This document shows, in pieces, positions 63,661 to 64,000 of a stretch of 64,000 bases of DNA (the stretch's first letter is position 1; each line of letters opens with the position of its first letter). A program made the translations under genes and the position numbers. Source of the DNA: an uncultured Eubacteriales bacterium (GTDB lineage Bacteria; Bacillota; Clostridia; Oscillospirales; Oscillospiraceae); assembly GCA_900316205.1 (NCBI GenBank), contig ONBX01000003.1, forward strand, positions 1-64,000. The letters run 5' to 3'. Below the pieces are notes generated by a model that was given only the letters and a program-made list of their open reading frames with translations, searched no databases and had not been told where the DNA came from.

Positions 63661-64000
63661 ATGGATGACACAAAAATCGTGGATCTGTATTGGGCACGCT
63701 CCGAGGATGCGATCTCGGAGACCGCGGCGAAGTACGGCGGTTACTGCCGTACCATTGCGCTTCATATCCTGGCCGATGCCGGCGAGGCGGAGGAATGTGT
63801 CAACGATACCTATATGAATGCGTGGAACTCCATGCCGGAGCACAGGCCGAGCCGGCTTGCCCCCTATCTCGGCAAGCTGACGCGCTGGCTGTCCCTGAAT
63901 CGGCTGCGGGAAAAGAACAGCCTGAAACGCGGGGGCGGGGAACTGCCCGCGGTGCTGGATGAGCTGGCCGAGACCCTGGATTCCGGCCTGGACGCCCAGC
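63661..64000 (+). CDS. ECF-subfamily sigma factor, cut by the window end
   Basis: First 113 residues only. MDDTKIVDLYWARSEDAISE and DAGEAEECVNDTYMNAWNSMPEHRPSRLAPYLGKLTRWLSLNRLREKNSLKRGGGE align closely with the sigma factor at 14272-14853 (WQRSENAIPE, DAEESVNDTWLAAWNAMP, GKLTRNIAVTRLRRKGSLKRGG), so the two are paralogues. Region 2 is complete, region 4 lies outside. ATG 63661 follows AGAAGGGAG. A regulator gene probably follows beyond the window. Confidence 0.85.
   Translation, partial: MDDTKIVDLYWARSEDAISETAAKYGGYCRTIALHILADAGEAEECVNDTYMNAWNSMPEHRPSRLAPYLGKLTRWLSLNRLREKNSLKRGGGELPAVLDELAETLDSGLDAQ

Overview
This 64 kb window is a chromosomal replication-origin region of a GC-rich, endospore-forming Firmicute of the Clostridia, most like an Oscillospiraceae/Ruminococcaceae gut commensal. 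The evidence is a GerA-type germinant receptor operon, the germination protease Gpr, low-GC-type promoters (TTGACA-17-TATAAT), AGGAGG ribosome sites, the order dnaA-dnaN-S4-recF-remB-gyrB-gyrA, and many short interspersed palindromic repeats between genes. No genus is claimed. No CRISPR array, complete insertion sequence, prophage or tRNA gene was seen.

Layout. 1-250: tandem rRNA-type promoters firing left out of the window. 336-3971: spore germination receptor operon. 4375-9174: foldase lipid-side peptidyl-prolyl isomerase and Mfd. 9418-14853: ECF sigma factor, its putative membrane regulator and two lipoproteins. 15196-19295: HAD phosphatase, acetyltransferase, ABC exporter, RNase HI and a DUF559 endonuclease gene lying among repeats. 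19717-30463: two small membrane proteins, then gyrA, gyrB, remB, recF, S4 protein, dnaN, the presumed oriC (about 28.57-28.71 kb) and dnaA, all leftward. 30932-37437: psuG, a NAGPA-type protein, asnS, a lipid kinase, and a wrecked surface-protein gene joined to the tail of a serine recombinase. 37590-43517: rpsT, gpr, two parS sites, parA, parB, serS, mscL. 43725-52156: a nucleoside-type BMP/ABC importer with DeoD, Udk, Tdk and a CAT-like acyltransferase, which together suggest nucleoside uptake and salvage. 52660-58607: carboxypeptidase M32, endonuclease III, a proline-rich membrane protein, and rplA-rplK-nusG-secE-rpmG. 59413-64000: folC, ruvX, mscS, a membrane-anchored XRE regulator and the start of a second ECF sigma gene.

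The most unusual content is between the genes. Several unrelated families of imperfect inverted repeats recur. In family A, the outer frame is conserved while the inner hairpin changes with pairing preserved, and one end of the repeat directly supplies or abuts the Shine-Dalgarno sequence of five genes (rnhA, gyrA, the S4 gene, tdk, pepM32). A DUF559 endonuclease gene sits inside family A copies and its reading frame runs without a stop through two repeats into rnhA. In family D, three copies of a roughly 150-bp hairpin share a 13-nt apex (ATACACAAAGTAT) while the long arms differ between copies yet stay complementary; two copies reach into the 3' ends of genes. These are the best candidates here for an undescribed element. 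All calls are from reading the sequence; no database search was run.
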